Positions 22,493 through 33,173 of a stretch of 64,000 bases of DNA are shown piece after piece. How positions within the stretch are numbered: the stretch's first letter is position 1; every line of letters starts with the position of its first letter. A program made the translations under genes and the position numbers. Origin of the DNA: Myotis daubentonii (taxonomy: Eukaryota > Chordata > Mammalia > Chiroptera > Vespertilionidae); contig NC_081842.1 in NCBI RefSeq assembly GCF_963259705.1, forward strand, positions 185,942,349 to 186,006,348. Direction: 5' to 3'. The notes under the pieces were generated by a model. The model did not search any database, was not told the DNA's origin, and worked only from the letters and a program-made list of their open reading frames with translations.

Positions 22493-24402
22493 GAAAACCA
22501 AGATGGCGGCATAGGTTAACTCCGGAGATTGCTGCCTCGAACAACCAATCCAAGGGTATACCTAAAAGATGGAACGAACATCATCCAGAACCACAGGAAG
22601 GCTGGCTGAGTGGAAATTCTACAACTAGGAGGAAAGAGAATATCATATCCAGACTCAGAGGAGGCGCAGTGCTGAAGTGAAATACTCAGGTGCGGAGTGC
22701 GCGTGGAGCGGGCTGTCGGCGGAGGGCGTGGTTGTTGTTTTCAATTGGGAGGGAGTTTCAGACTCTGAGCTCCAGATCCGGGCGAGTCTCTAGGGACCCA
22801 GACTCAAACAGGAGAAGCAGGACTGTCTGGCTTCGGTCAGAACTTGAAGGCAGCTTTCTCTCCGAGGTTTGCAGCAGTTGCTGGGACTCTGTGAGGCAGA
22901 GCACCTAGGGACGGAACTGAGAGCAGCCATAACTGCTCGCTCCGCCCGCCCTGTTTGATCCAGTGCGACCCGCCCCGCCCAAGCCCTGCACAGAGCCATT
23001 TGCCAGATAGCCTCAGGCAAAGGCTAGATTAGCACCTCCCCAGAGGACAGAAGTTTTCCCACTTCAGACACAGCTGACTCTCATAGCCAGTTGGCCTGGA
23101 GGTCAAATCACCCCAGTATTAACTACAACAATCAAGGCTTAACTACAACAAGACTGCGCACAAAGACCACAAGGGGGTGCACCAAGAAAGCATAAAAAAA
23201 ATGCGGAGACAAAGAAACAGGACAAAATTGTCAATGGAAGATATAGAGTTCAGAACTACACTTTTAAGGTCTCTCAAGAACTGTCTAGAAGCTGCCGATA
23301 AACTTAATGAGATCTACAAGAAATCTAATGAGACCCTCGATGTTATGATAAAGAACCAACTAGAAATTAAGCATACACTGACTGAAATAAAAAATACTAT
23401 ACAGACTCCCAACAGCAGACCAGAGGAGCGCAAGAATCAAGTCAAAGATTTGAAATGCGAAGAAGCAAAAAACACCCAACTGGAAAAGCAAAATGAAAAA
23501 AGAATCCAAAAATACGAAGATAGTGTAAGGAGCCTCTGGGACAGCTTCAAGTGTACCGACATCAGAATTTTAGGGGTGCCAGAAGATGAGAGAGAGCAAG
23601 ATATTGAAAACCTATTTGAAGAAATAATGACAGAAAACTTCCCCCACCTGGTGAAAGAAATAGACTTGCAGGTCCAGGAAGCGCAGAGAACCCCAAACAA
23701 AAGGAATCCGAAGAGGACCACACCAAGACACATCATAATTAAAATGCCAAGAGCAAAAGACAAAGAGAGAATCCTAAAAGCAGCAAGAGAAAGAAACTCA
23801 GTTACCTACAAGGGAATACCCATACGACTGTCTGCTGATTTCTCAAAGGAAATTTTGCAGGTCAGAAAGGAATGGCAAGAAATATTCAAAGTGATGAATA
23901 CCAAGAACCTACAACCAAGATTACTTTATCCAGCAAAGCTATCATTCAGAACGGAAGGTCAGATAAAGAGCTTCACAGATAAGGAAAAGCTAAAGGAGTT
24001 CATCACCGCCAAACCAGTATTATATGAAATGCTGAAAGGTATCCTTTAAGAAGAGGAAGAAGAAGAAAAAGGTAAAGATACAAATTATGAACAACAAACA
24101 TGCATCTATCAACAAGTGTATCTAAGAATCAAGTGAACAAATAATCTGGTGATCATAATAGAATCAGGGACATAGAAAGGGAATGGACTGACTATTCTTG
24201 GGGGGGAAAGGGGTGTGGGAGATGCGGGAAGAGACTGGAAAAAAATCGTGCACCTATGGATGAGGACAGTGGGTGGGGAGTGAGGGTGGAGGGTGGGGCG
24301 GGAACTGGGAGGAGGGGAGTTATGGGGGGAAAAAAGAGGAACAAATGTAATAATCTGAACAATAAAGATTTAATTAAAAAATACTTTAAAGACAAAAAAA
24401 AA
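22493..24402 (+). mobile_element. HAL1-like 'half-L1' retrotransposon with TSD
   Basis: The element begins with CCAAGATGGCGG, the usual L1 5'UTR opening (a YY1-type motif). It continues through a CpG-containing 5'UTR, one intact ORF1, and a short 3'UTR with a long G-rich purine stretch (about 24200-24345), AATAAAG and poly(A). There is no ORF2: only about 350 bp separate the ORF1 stop from the tail. Flanking direct repeats AAAAGTAGTGTAAGA (22478-22492) and AAAAGTAGCGTAAGA (24403-24417) match at 14 of 15, showing it was inserted as this short form rather than deleted later. Mobilisation must have used another L1's ORF2 protein. Confidence 0.85.
23201..24049 (+). CDS. L1 ORF1 protein of a half-L1, intact frame
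   Basis: Encodes a 282-residue LINE-1 ORF1p, the trimeric RNA-binding and nucleic-acid-chaperone protein that coats L1 RNA in cytoplasmic particles. I chose ATG 23201 (MRRQRNR…), the usual bat L1 start; an in-frame ATG at 23177 would add eight residues. Residues about 15-115 form a heptad-rich coiled coil; about 118-205 are the RRM (DIRILGVPEDE, then ARERNSVTYKGIPIRLSADF); about 206-282 are the C-terminal domain (LQPRLLYPAKLSF, EFITAKP). At 282 residues it is shorter than human ORF1p (338), mostly in the coiled coil. No stops or frameshifts are present, which suggests a fairly young insertion. Expression is not shown by sequence. Confidence 0.8.
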   Translation: MRRQRNRTKLSMEDIEFRTTLLRSLKNCLEAADKLNEIYKKSNETLDVMIKNQLEIKHTLTEIKNTIQTPNSRPEERKNQVKDLKCEEAKNTQLEKQNEKRIQKYEDSVRSLWDSFKCTDIRILGVPEDEREQDIENLFEEIMTENFPHLVKEIDLQVQEAQRTPNKRNPKRTTPRHIIIKMPRAKDKERILKAARERNSVTYKGIPIRLSADFSKEILQVRKEWQEIFKVMNTKNLQPRLLYPAKLSFRTEGQIKSFTDKEKLKEFITAKPVLYEMLKGIL

Positions 24403-24417
24403 AAAAGTAGCGTAAGA

Positions 24418-24930
24418 AGGCCAGCGTGAAAATCCTTTCAGCATTCTGTGAGCGAAGAAAGTGACTAGAAGAGAAGCCATGGAGATGGTAAGAAGCTGTT
24501 CGATTTGAGATACATATTTGGGGTTGAGTTTAAGGGGGTGCTAGAATTAAGATTATAACAATTATAATCAGACAGAAATTAGCAATTACTACAGGGAGGG
24601 TAGGTTTATAGTTGGTATCATTTTTTTTTCATTTACTCAACAGTCATCTTTGAACAAACATCCTGTGCCAATCCCCAGAGTGGGCACAGAAGGTATAATA
24701 GTGAATCAGACCCTATCTCTGTCCCTGAGAACCTCCTAGTCTATAAAGGGAAGACAGTTTTATCAATAAGTCAGTGTACTAAGTTGTTACAGTTGCTTTA
24801 ACTAAAGTTGGGAATAATGATTCCTACCTGGGTTGGGAGGTCGGATGGACTACATCGCTTTCATTAAAAAAGATAGATGTGCTTGAGCTAAATTTTCAAA
24901 GTGTTATTGCCTTGATTTTTACTAGTTGAG
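24418..24930. other. Intergenic DNA with L2-like piece
   Basis: Words at 24640-24780 ('acatcctgtgccaatccccagagtggg', 'tatctctgtccctgagaacctcctagtctataaag') resemble the 3' part of L2-type repeats. Nothing else is identifiable. Confidence 0.35.
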
Positions 24931-24934
24931 AATA

Positions 24935-25515
24935 GTATGGTTGGCAGAATTCTAAGATGATCCCCATGACACTCCCCACCCTCCCTTGATACACACCTCC
25001 TGGAAAATCTCTCACCTTGAATATGGATGGAATCTGAATAGGATGAGAAAGCATTTTCCATAATTATTTTAGGTTATATGGCAAAATTGGATTTGTAAAT
25101 GTCATAAAGTTCCCGAATCAGTTGACCTTAACATAGGAAGATTATCTAGGTGGACCATGAGAAGGATTTGAAATGATGTTACTAACTTGAAGATGTAGGA
25201 TGCCGTGTGGCAAGAAATGTGCATGGACTCCAAAGGAGCAGTACCCAGGTGCAAGCAGTAAAGAAATAAGAACCTCAGTTCTACAACCACAAGGAATTGA
25301 ATTCTGCCAACAAGAACGAGTTTGGAAGCAGATTTCTCCCTCTCCCCCAAAGCATCTGGTCCAGGTTGAGTTCAGGCTTGTGACACTGAGCAGAGAAGCC
25401 AGCCATGCCATGCCACACTTCAGACCCGCAGCACTGTGAACTAATAAGTGAAAGCTGTTTTAAACTGCTAAGTCTGTGGTAATTTGTTACCCAGCAGTGG
25501 AAAACCAATATAAAT
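24935..25515 (+). repeat. Ancient LTR-type repeat (MaLR-like)
   Basis: The order 'atggttggcagaattctaagatgatcccc', 'ttatatggcaaaattggat', 'gattatctaggtggac', 'taagtctgtggtaatttgttacccagcag' follows a common old mammalian repeat that I place with the MaLR/LTR group. It is diverged and non-coding; the open frames across it are incidental. Family name uncertain. Confidence 0.5.
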
Positions 25516-25672
25516 GGCTTTGTAGCTGAGCCTGCCCTAGTGAGACTAGGAGGTTTGTTTTTTTATACAGCAGACTTGTAATTGGCAGATTGACTGATTC
25601 ATCCTTTCCTTGCAGGTTATTCCTCGTATATACAACCCCTCATCTTTTCCCTCTAAAGGATTGACCCAAATA

Positions 25673-25798
25673 CAGGGTAGGGCAAAAGTAGGCTTCCAGT
25701 TGTTTGTATGGAAAACAATACAATAATTAGTAAATAATAATAAAAGAATAAATTGTTTTGTGTACTGACAACTGTAAACTTACTTTTGTCCCACCCCG
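25673..25798 (+). mobile_element. Mariner MITE
   Basis: The left end CAGGGTAGGGCAAAAGTAGG and the right end, reversed CGGGGTGGGACAAAAGTAAG, form imperfect terminal inverted repeats of about 20 bp. They are flanked by TA dinucleotides (25671-25672, 25799-25800), as expected for Tc1/mariner. The 126-bp body has no open frame. Same family as 30335-30472. Confidence 0.8.
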
Positions 25799-25800
25799 TA

Positions 25801-27139
25801 TTTCCTCTTTATTGCAGCAGCCAAATTAAAATATTCCTTTGACAATTTTTTGAGTTACACAATTAATTTGAATATTTTGTTCACTTTGCCTCTTATTGCT
25901 TTTATAGGCTCCCAAATCTAAATATTAGATGAATAAATGAATGAGCTCATCAAACCTTTTTGAAAGGTCTAAAAGAACAGTTATTAATTTCTCCAGATAC
26001 ATAGATAACTACAAGACATACCTTTATAGTCAATGTAGAGCTTTGATTGCTCTTATCTGTACTGTGTCCCATGTTGGACTCTTCCTACTTTGCCCAGCCT
26101 TTAAATATTACTGTTTCTAGGGTTTTTGTTCTGGGCCCTCTGCTCTTCTCAATTTATCTCTTTTCCTGAGATTCTTAGCTAATGCCACAACTTTAATGAA
26201 CATTTGTAAACGAATTATTTTTAAAATGTTATCTTTGGCCTTAGATTAGAGCCTGAGTAGAACAAGGATTTAAATAAAGAGCTTAGTTTTCCAAACTATT
26301 CTATTCTCCCTTGACTATTCCCTTCAAAGAGTCCTAAATTGAGAAAGGGTTTTTAGCAAAGAAAAAGAAGCAATTTCTTATATCAGACATTTTAAATTTG
26401 AAACCAAAGTTGTTACCTGAAGATGATTTTTCTAGGAAAGATTTCATTTGTGTAGGTCTATCTGTCAGCTAGGTAAGGTGACCAGTCTTCTGGGAGTAGA
26501 TTCCATGGTATTGCCTATAATCTGTATCCTAAAATTATTCTGAAGTGCCCCTCTGTATCTGAAGTAAAATTTAGAGTTGGGCTTTTAAGGAAGGAGTGCA
26601 AAAAACCCAAGATGAACATTTCAGACTCCTCCTATATTTTGCCTATTCTGTATCCTTGCTGATTTTCTGCAGCCTCACTGCACCTCCTCTACTCCTCTGG
26701 CACCATTTTTATACTCCCCTCGCCCTGCTGTCTTCATTGGTTGCAGTCGTTCTTGATCCTTATGGTTTAGTTCAAGTTTCATATCCACCAGAAACTACTT
26801 GCTAATCATATCAGTCAGAATGAATCTTTCCCCCTTCCAAATATCAATAGCATATATTATTGACCCAGAACATGTGCCATAAGTATAGGTTTTATAAACA
26901 GACAAACCAGAGTTCAGATTTCAGCTCTCTACTAGCTAGATGTGTGGTGATGTGTAGGAACTTTATTTCACTGAGCTCTGGTTTCTTCCTTTAAAAAATG
27001 GAAATAATATCTACCTTATAGAGTTGGCATAAGACCAAGCTACTAAATCTTCCCAGTTACAAGATACAAATCTATTTATAACAGCATAGACAATCCAGAG
27101 TTCTTGTTCTTGTCCCGTGCAGAACTCTCAGTTCTCCTT
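25801..27139. other. Intergenic DNA, MIR traces
   Basis: A MIR-like stretch lies at about 26880-27030 ('cagagttcagatttcagctctctactagctagatgtgtgg'). The remainder shows no gene or nameable repeat, apart from L2-like words around 26680-26800. Confidence 0.35.
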
Positions 27140-27155
27140 AGAAAGCACACCAAGC

Positions 27156-27387
27156 CCAGCCAGCATAGCTCAGTGGTTGAGTGTCGACCTATGAATCAGG
27201 AGGTTCCCTGTCAGGGCATATGCCCAGTTGCAGGTTCGATCCCCCATGGGGATGGTGCAGGAGGCAGCCAATCAATGGTTCTCTCATCATTGATGTTTCT
27301 ATCTCTCTCTCTCTCCCTACTTCTCTGAAATCAATAGAAGTAGTTTTTTTTTTTTTTGGTTTTTGTTTTTGTTTTGTTTTTTAAAAA
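27156..27387 (+). mobile_element. Ves SINE with 16-bp TSD
   Basis: tRNA-derived head with A-box 'tagctcagtgg' and B-box 'ggttcgatccc', Ves body, and an unusual tail rich in T and G (TTTT…GTTTTTGTTTTG). The perfect duplication AGAAAGCACACCAAGC is at 27140-27155 and 27388-27403. Transcribed by RNA polymerase III when active, and moved by L1. Confidence 0.9.
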
Positions 27388-27717
27388 AGAAAGCACACCA
27401 AGCTTTTCTTTCAGAAGCCCTAAAGCAGATGTCTCACATGTGCTTTCAAACCAGCCTCTCTACTACAGACCCCATGTGGGTTCTGAATTGTTTCTTCTTT
27501 GGCTTCTGACCAAGAAGGTACTTGAAGTAAATGTTCTCTGACCAAGAAGGTACTCGAAGAAACTGAATCATCATCATTGAGGACATGATACCTATTCATT
27601 AATTTAACAAGTATTTATTGAGAACATACTATGCATCATATATAGATTTAGATTTAAGCAATGTAATAACTGTTAGAAACATACCAGTGAAAAAAAACTT
27701 TTAAAAATCTCTGCTTC

Positions 27718-27915
27718 GCTTAGTGGTTTAGCATCAACCTATGAACCAGGAGATCACAGTTCGATTCCCAGTCAGAGCATATGCCTGGGTTGTGGGCTCA
27801 ATCCCCAGTGTGGGGTGTGCAGGAGGCAGATGATCAATGATTCTCTCTCATTATTGATGGTTCTATCTTTCTGTCCTGCCCCCTTCCTCTCTGAAATCAA
27901 TAAAAAAAAAACATT
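27718..27915 (+). mobile_element. Ves SINE
   Basis: A Ves copy with a clipped 5' end and B-box 'gttcgattccc', body 'atgcctgggttgtgggctc', and the tail AAATCAATAAAAAAAAAA. The flanks 'aaaaatctctgctt' and 'aaaaatctcttctt' are an imperfect duplication. Confidence 0.85.
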
Positions 27916-27974
27916 AAAAAAATCTCTTCTTGTACGGATTTTACATACTGATTAAAAGAGAGAGAATAAACCTC

Positions 27975-28267
27975 TCTATATAAAAGCCTACGCGACCATT
28001 ATGACCAGTCGACTGAAAAACCGGTTGCTATGACATGCACTGACCACCAGGGGGCAGACGCTCAACACAGGAGCTGCTCCCTGGTAGTCAGTGCACTCCC
28101 ACAGCCAACCTCCTGCAGCCGGCCAACCTCCTATGGTCCCTCCCCCGAGCTGGCTGGCCAACCTCCCGTGGTGCCTACCCCCAGCGGGTCAGCCCTGATT
28201 GGCCCCAATTGCCAGCCAGGCTAAGGGACCCCCTACCCATGCACAAATTCATGCACCAGGCCTCTAA
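27975..28267 (+). mobile_element. HeliBat-type Helitron
   Basis: 5' end TCTATATAAAAGCCTA; 3' hairpin ATGCACAAATTCATGCACC followed by AGGCCTCTAA and T. Near the 5' end, GCACTGACCACCAG (28038) faces its inverted copy CTGGTAGTCAGTGC (to 28095), a strong subterminal hairpin. It is short (293 bp) and non-coding. Confidence 0.85.
28044..28057 (+). promoter_or_regulatory. CTCF-like core motif in Helitron
   Basis: CCACCAGGGGGCAG, close to the CTCF core consensus, in one arm of the subterminal hairpin. The opposite arm has a weaker version. Binding is inferred. Confidence 0.4.
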
Positions 28268-28843
28268 TAGTAAATAAAGAAACAATTTTTATGCTCAAGA
28301 CTGGATTGGATGAGTGCATTCATTCAACAAACTTTTTAAATTGCTAATTAAAATTCCAAACACAGATTTGGTGAATGAGAAGACATGATTCTGCTACCAT
28401 GGAGCATATAGAATAATATAAAAATATATATTTAAACATTCAAATAAATATATAATAACAAACTATGATATGTGCAATGCAGAAAAAAATGAAGTTCTAT
28501 GAGATATAATGATGGTAGGTATTCAGGAAGTCTTCCTTGTTTAGTCATTTAAAAAGAAAGATGAAAGGTGAGAAGGAAACAGCTAGTCTGAGAGAGAGAA
28601 CAGAGATTTCCAGGTAGAGAGAAGGTCATGTGCTAATGTCAATGCAAGGGTGCTGCCTCTGTCTGCCTTCATGGCCTTCAATGCTTGGAGTGCCAGAGTG
28701 AGATGGGAAAGTAGACCGATGGCCACTCATCAACTTTGTGCCTTACCTCTGTTCTTGGGACCCGAAGCAGCACTGTTTGCTCCCTATTTTGTACAAAGTT
28801 CCCCATAAAAACTGCTTTTTTCATCTTCTGTAAGCTACCTTGT

Positions 28844-28881
<38 letters not shown>

Positions 28882-29424
28882 CACCACAAGAACAGATAGC
28901 AATTTGCTGGCACAGCACAACTCAGATTCTTCCAAAGAAATTACATTTCTCCAAAGAAACAGTCTTCTGAGATATATCCATACCTACAACATAGGTAATC
29001 TTTTATATAGAGAGCAATTTCTCTCGACTTAGGTATAATCTCAAATATTTTCAGGGCAGAAGTGGATCTTTGCTTTACTTTTGTCCAACTAAAAGGCCCA
29101 TTTGGGTGACTTCCCAAAAGAAAAGAATGACATTCACTAAGGGTGAAATTCATCTGTACCTTTTACAAAATAGAGACCAGCTGAAATCTGTGAAAGTACA
29201 GTTTTCCTTGTTTCTCTCCTGCCCACCCCAGCTTCCTATCAGAACTCAAAGACCTTTGCTCCACCAATTCAGCAACCTTCCCAGGAGGTTCTGCAAGAAG
29301 GAAGCTCCTCCCAAGTATGACACAGGAATAGGAGCACCTTGCTCCAGGGATCTTTTCCTGCCCCCCATGCAGTGCTGCCTCTCATAGTAAAAGTGAAAGT
29401 GTACAGCATGGCTCTGGACATACC
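28268..29424. other. Intergenic DNA, (CA)n microsatellite
   Basis: No gene is seen. L2-like words at 28310-28560 ('cattcattcaacaaac', 'gaatgagaagacatgattctgc'). The rest of the stretch is unassigned; the open frames at 28.7-29.4 kb have no recognisable domain. Confidence 0.35.
28846..28880. repeat. (CA)n microsatellite
   Basis: About 17 perfect CA units. Confidence 0.95.
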
Positions 29425-29434
29425 GTAGGCATTA

Positions 29435-29727
29435 TTTTTTAAATTAAAACCTTTTTAAAGCTACACTTTATTTTCAATACTATTTCATATTAGTTTCAGA
29501 TGTACAGCATAGTGGTTGGTCAATCATATGCTTTGCAAAGCGATCCCCTGGCATTTCCAATACCCATCTGGCACCATACATAGTTATAATAATATTATTG
29601 ACTATATTTCCTTTGTTGTACTTACATCCCTATGTCTATTTGTAACTACCAATCTGTACTTCTCAGTTCCTTTACCCTTTTCACCCAGTCCACACCCTTT
29701 TCCCCTCTGGTGACCATCAGTCACACA
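29435..29727 (-). mobile_element. 5'-truncated L1 3'UTR insertion
   Basis: Minus-strand L1 3'UTR (plus text: 'agtttcagatgtacagcatagtgg', 'ttgtaactaccaatctgtactt', 'cccctctggtgacca'). The short direct repeat GTAGGCATTA at 29425-29434 and 29728-29737 brackets it. Confidence 0.75.
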
Positions 29728-29737
29728 GTAGGCATTA

Positions 29738-30334
29738 AATTAATGAAACTGGGTTTCTTCCTCTTACCGATTTATGTAATTGCTTAGGTTATAAGTTCCT
29801 GAAGGATAGTGATAGTTTCTTATAATTTTTTGTGCTTCCCACAGATTTAGATTTAAGCAAATTTATTCAATAAATTTCTGTGTGCTAGTTACCATGCCAA
29901 GAATTTTCTTACATATTTTTTCATCCAACCCTGCCTGTGACAAATATATGAAGTATGTCTTTTTACTTTATTTTTTGATGACTAAATATAGGGTTAGATA
30001 TATCAAGTAAGTGGTTCTAGATAATACAGCTACTTAGTAGTAAGGCCAGGATTAAATCCAGCTCACCCAGTCCTTAAAATGATGTTCTTTCCAGTGACAT
30101 GATACCAATAATCATAGCATCTAGCCAAGTGCTGTGAGCATTTTATAATATTTGTGAAAGAATGGGAATTGATCTGTTGCTTAAAATGATAAATACTTGT
30201 TAACATGCTATGCCATTTTTTTTTTAGCTTTAAGACTTTATGTAAATGGATGTGGAAAGATTTATATAATATAAAAGTAAAACCAGGTAAAATGTACATA
30301 TACTATGATTTTGTGTTTTTAAAATACATATATA
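29738..30334. other. Intergenic DNA
   Basis: MIR/L2-like words at 29870-30060 ('gtgctagttaccatgccaag', 'ggccaggattaaatccagctcacc'). Nothing else identifiable. Confidence 0.35.
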
Positions 30335-30472
30335 CAGGGTCGGGGGAAAGTAGGTTTATAGTTATTGTTTTTTAGTATGGAAAAGAATACAATAACTAAT
30401 AAATAATAATATAAGAATAAACTCTGCGTTTTGCATTCTCACAACTGAAACCTACTTTTGCCCCACCCTTTG
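30335..30472 (+). mobile_element. Mariner MITE
   Basis: Ends CAGGGTCGGGGGAAAGTAGG and, reversed, CAAAGGGTGGGGCAAAAGTA form the same termini as the 25673 copy, with flanking TA. The internal text (ATGGAAAA…AATACAATAA…TAATAAATAATAAT…AGAATAAA) is shared by both copies. 138 bp, no frame. Confidence 0.8.
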
Positions 30473-30724
30473 TATACAGGCACATATAGGAGAAATCATG
30501 AGTAATATGACTGAAATTTTAACAAATTTTATGGAAAGTAGGATAACCAGTGATTTTTATCTTCTTTATTTTATATATTTTCTTCTTTATCTAAGCATTT
30601 TTCTGTACTACCTATTATTTGTATCTTAACAAATTTAAATTTAAAGTAATGCAAAGACTTGAACTATTTATTTACTCCATAGATATTCTTGATGACAAAT
30701 TCTAGGGATTGGTGAATTAGATAT

Positions 30725-30752
30725 GATATATATATATATATATGTATATATA
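30725..30752. repeat. (TA)n microsatellite
   Basis: Short AT-alternating run with one G interruption. Confidence 0.85.
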
Positions 30753-31139
30753 CTGAAAAATGTGTAATGTGGTATAGCAAATATTAGATTTGTATGTTAG
30801 TGTCCTTTCCCAATCACTTGAAAAACCATATGACACTTAGAACATATATTAGAATATATATGACCTAATACGCTCTTAGAAACAGCAGACTAACATTTGT
30901 CTTTCCACTGACACATTTGAAAGAATGTCAAAATGTAATTTTGATTAGAGAAAAAAGTGTGACACATCTAGGATTATAAATGCAAATCACAGTAGATATT
31001 TGATTTTATCTAATCAAAGATGTTATTTTTAATTGCTATGGAACAAGATGATCTTGTGCAAATGAGACGTTGAGTTAATAACAGTACTTTATATTTACAT
31101 AGAGATATTCTATGAGCTTATCATACTTCATGAATTAAA

Positions 31140-31540
31140 AGAAGCTCTGTTGGTGCAATTACTGTGGAAAATTCTTTGGCAGTATCTTCTAAAGCTGAAT
31201 ATATGTGTGCCTTTTGACACAGAAACTACACTTTCAGTGTACATGCAATAGAAATACATATTTTTGTTTTCCAAAAGACATGTCATAGCAGCACTATTAA
31301 TATAGCTCCAGGCTGGGAAGTACCCAAATGTTCATCAACAATAGATTGGCTATAGAATGAATGAAAAAATTATTCTACGTACAGTGGAATGCTATGCAGC
31401 AATGAGAATGAATAATCCAAACCTACATACAATAATATGGATGAATCTCACAAACATAATGTTGACTGAAAAAATCCAACACAAAAGGGTGAAAATTGTA
31501 TGATTGTATTTTTATGTTGTGCAAAAACATGCAAAACAAA
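31140..31540 (+). repeat. Old L1 3' fragment
   Basis: The text 'gcaatagaaatacata', 'atagcagcactattaatatag', 'tggatgaatctcacaaac', and 'gttgactgaaaaaatccaac' follows an old mammalian L1 (L1M-type) 3' region, sense strand. Confidence 0.6.
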
Positions 31541-32081
31541 ACTATGCATTAGAGGTCAGGTCAGTGATTACTCTTGGTGTGGGTAGTAATAAGAAGGGAG
31601 CATGAGTGGAGGATATGTAGAGTGCTAGTACTATTCTGTTTTGGGATCTGAGTGCTAGTTTCACAAATGTGTTCAGATCATAAAAATAATTAGTTGAGAT
31701 TCATTCTTATGACACGTGTTCTTTTCTATATCCATATTATAATTAAATCTCCTTAAATATGCTTCCACATATGTATAGCTTTAGACATCTAACTCTCTTC
31801 TAGATTTTTATATGTTGTTTGTTAGCACCTCAAGTAATTGTCATACATTTAATTTATTGATTCAAATTGTATACTGTGTACTTACTGTATAGCAGGTGCA
31901 TAATAAGGTATGCTGATGAAAAAGTATAGAAAAGAAAAGAGAAAATCTAGTCTTTGTGTTCAAGGAATTCATATGGATGGGTGAGGACAGGTAAGTAATC
32001 AACTATAATATAGAATAGCATGTAGAAATAAGTACAGGATGTTTTCCTAAATTTAAATAGGAATATCCAAGCCAGATTGTG
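31541..32081. other. Intergenic DNA, L2-like trace
   Basis: Words at 31860-31990 ('gtgtacttactgtatagcaggtgcataataagg') look like L2 3' sequence. No gene is seen. Confidence 0.35.
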
Positions 32082-32089
32082 GACTAGGG

Positions 32090-32300
32090 CAGTGGTTGGC
32101 AAACTGCGGCTCGCGAGCACATGCGGCTCTTTGGCCCCTTGAGTGTGGCTCTTCCTAAGCCTTAGGAGTACCCTATTTAAGTTAATAACAGTGTACCTAC
32201 CTATATAGTTTAAGTTTAAAAAATTTGGCTCTCAAAAGAAATTTCAGTCATTGTACTGTTGATATTTGGCTCTGTTGACTAATGAGTTTGCCGACCACTG
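32090..32300 (+). mobile_element. hAT MITE (CAGTGGTTGGCAAAC family)
   Basis: Terminal inverted repeats CAGTGGTTGGCAAACTGC and, reversed, CAGTGGTCGGCAAACTCA. The internal text 'gcggctctttggcccc' and 'atttggctct' is typical of a bat non-autonomous hAT. Flanks GACTAGGG and GACAGGGG match at 6 of 8, so the duplication is degraded or approximate. Confidence 0.8.
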
Positions 32301-32329
32301 GACAGGGGATCAGAGAAGGCAGCCTGGGA

Positions 32330-32650
32330 CAGGTGATATATGACTTTTGCCTGAAAGATAAGCAATTACACAGACAAAGACTAATAGGAAATGCATTCCA
32401 AGCAGGGGAAACTGCATTTTGGAAGTGTCTTAGATAAGCAAGAATATGGTTTCTTCAAGGAACTGTGAATATTTACTATGCCAGGAATACAGGCTGGAGG
32501 AGGAGGAGGAATGCAGAGCAAGAGGCTGTAAAATTAAGAAAGAGCTTTGAATATCATGCTGAAGAATTTGTACTTTTCTTGTATCCTAAGAGGAGGTAGT
32601 GAAGGCTTTAAAGCAGATTTTTTTTTTTAAAATCACTCTTGGTAGGGAGA
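32330..32650 (+). repeat. Ancient LINE relic (L2/CR1-like)
   Basis: 'attccaagcaggggaaactgc', 'gaagaatttgtacttttcttgtatcctaagagg' and 'ggctttaaagcag' follow the same old repeat as at 1520. It may have been one unit with text left of the hAT at 32090. Confidence 0.5.
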
Positions 32651-33156
32651 ATAAATTGGAGAGAAATAGGACCAGTGGCAGGGAGGCATCAGTGGAAGAA
32701 ATGATGAGACCTGACCTAAGTATTCAGTTTCCCCAAAACTCCACTCACACAAGTATTTGAATATGCAGCTGAATTTTAGATTTGGGGAGGTAGGTAGTAA
32801 GTTATATTGTTCCATAGACAATTTTAAATTGAATATTAGCCCTATCTGTCTGTAAAAGTCTTTAGGTGGAAGCATTTACCCCTCATTGTCTACAGCACCC
32901 TCTGCCTCTTCCTGGGTGGCACATACCTAGGCCAGAACTTAGCTTGTTCTCAAGAGTCATTGCCAAGAGTATCTTTGACTCTGATGGAACCCCTCTATTC
33001 AGGTAGATCTTTATACTGAAAAGTCTCTCCAGAGATTTTTGTACATATAATTCTATTTTTTTAGAATAGAAAAGTTTGTATACTAACAAATTTAAAATAA
33101 TGCAAATACATTGGTGGGCTCCACTGGTCTTTCTGATGATGTAAATGCCAGGGACA
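32651..33156. other. Intergenic DNA
   Basis: No gene or nameable repeat is seen; the short minus-strand frames here have no recognisable domains. Confidence 0.35.
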
Positions 33157-33173
33157 AAAGGCCTGCTATTTAG

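Noticed and set aside
30335..30472. Possible microRNA hairpin formed by mariner inverted repeats
   Set aside because: The termini can pair, as in MADE1-type miRNAs, but the pairing is imperfect and nothing here points to processing; it needs small-RNA data.
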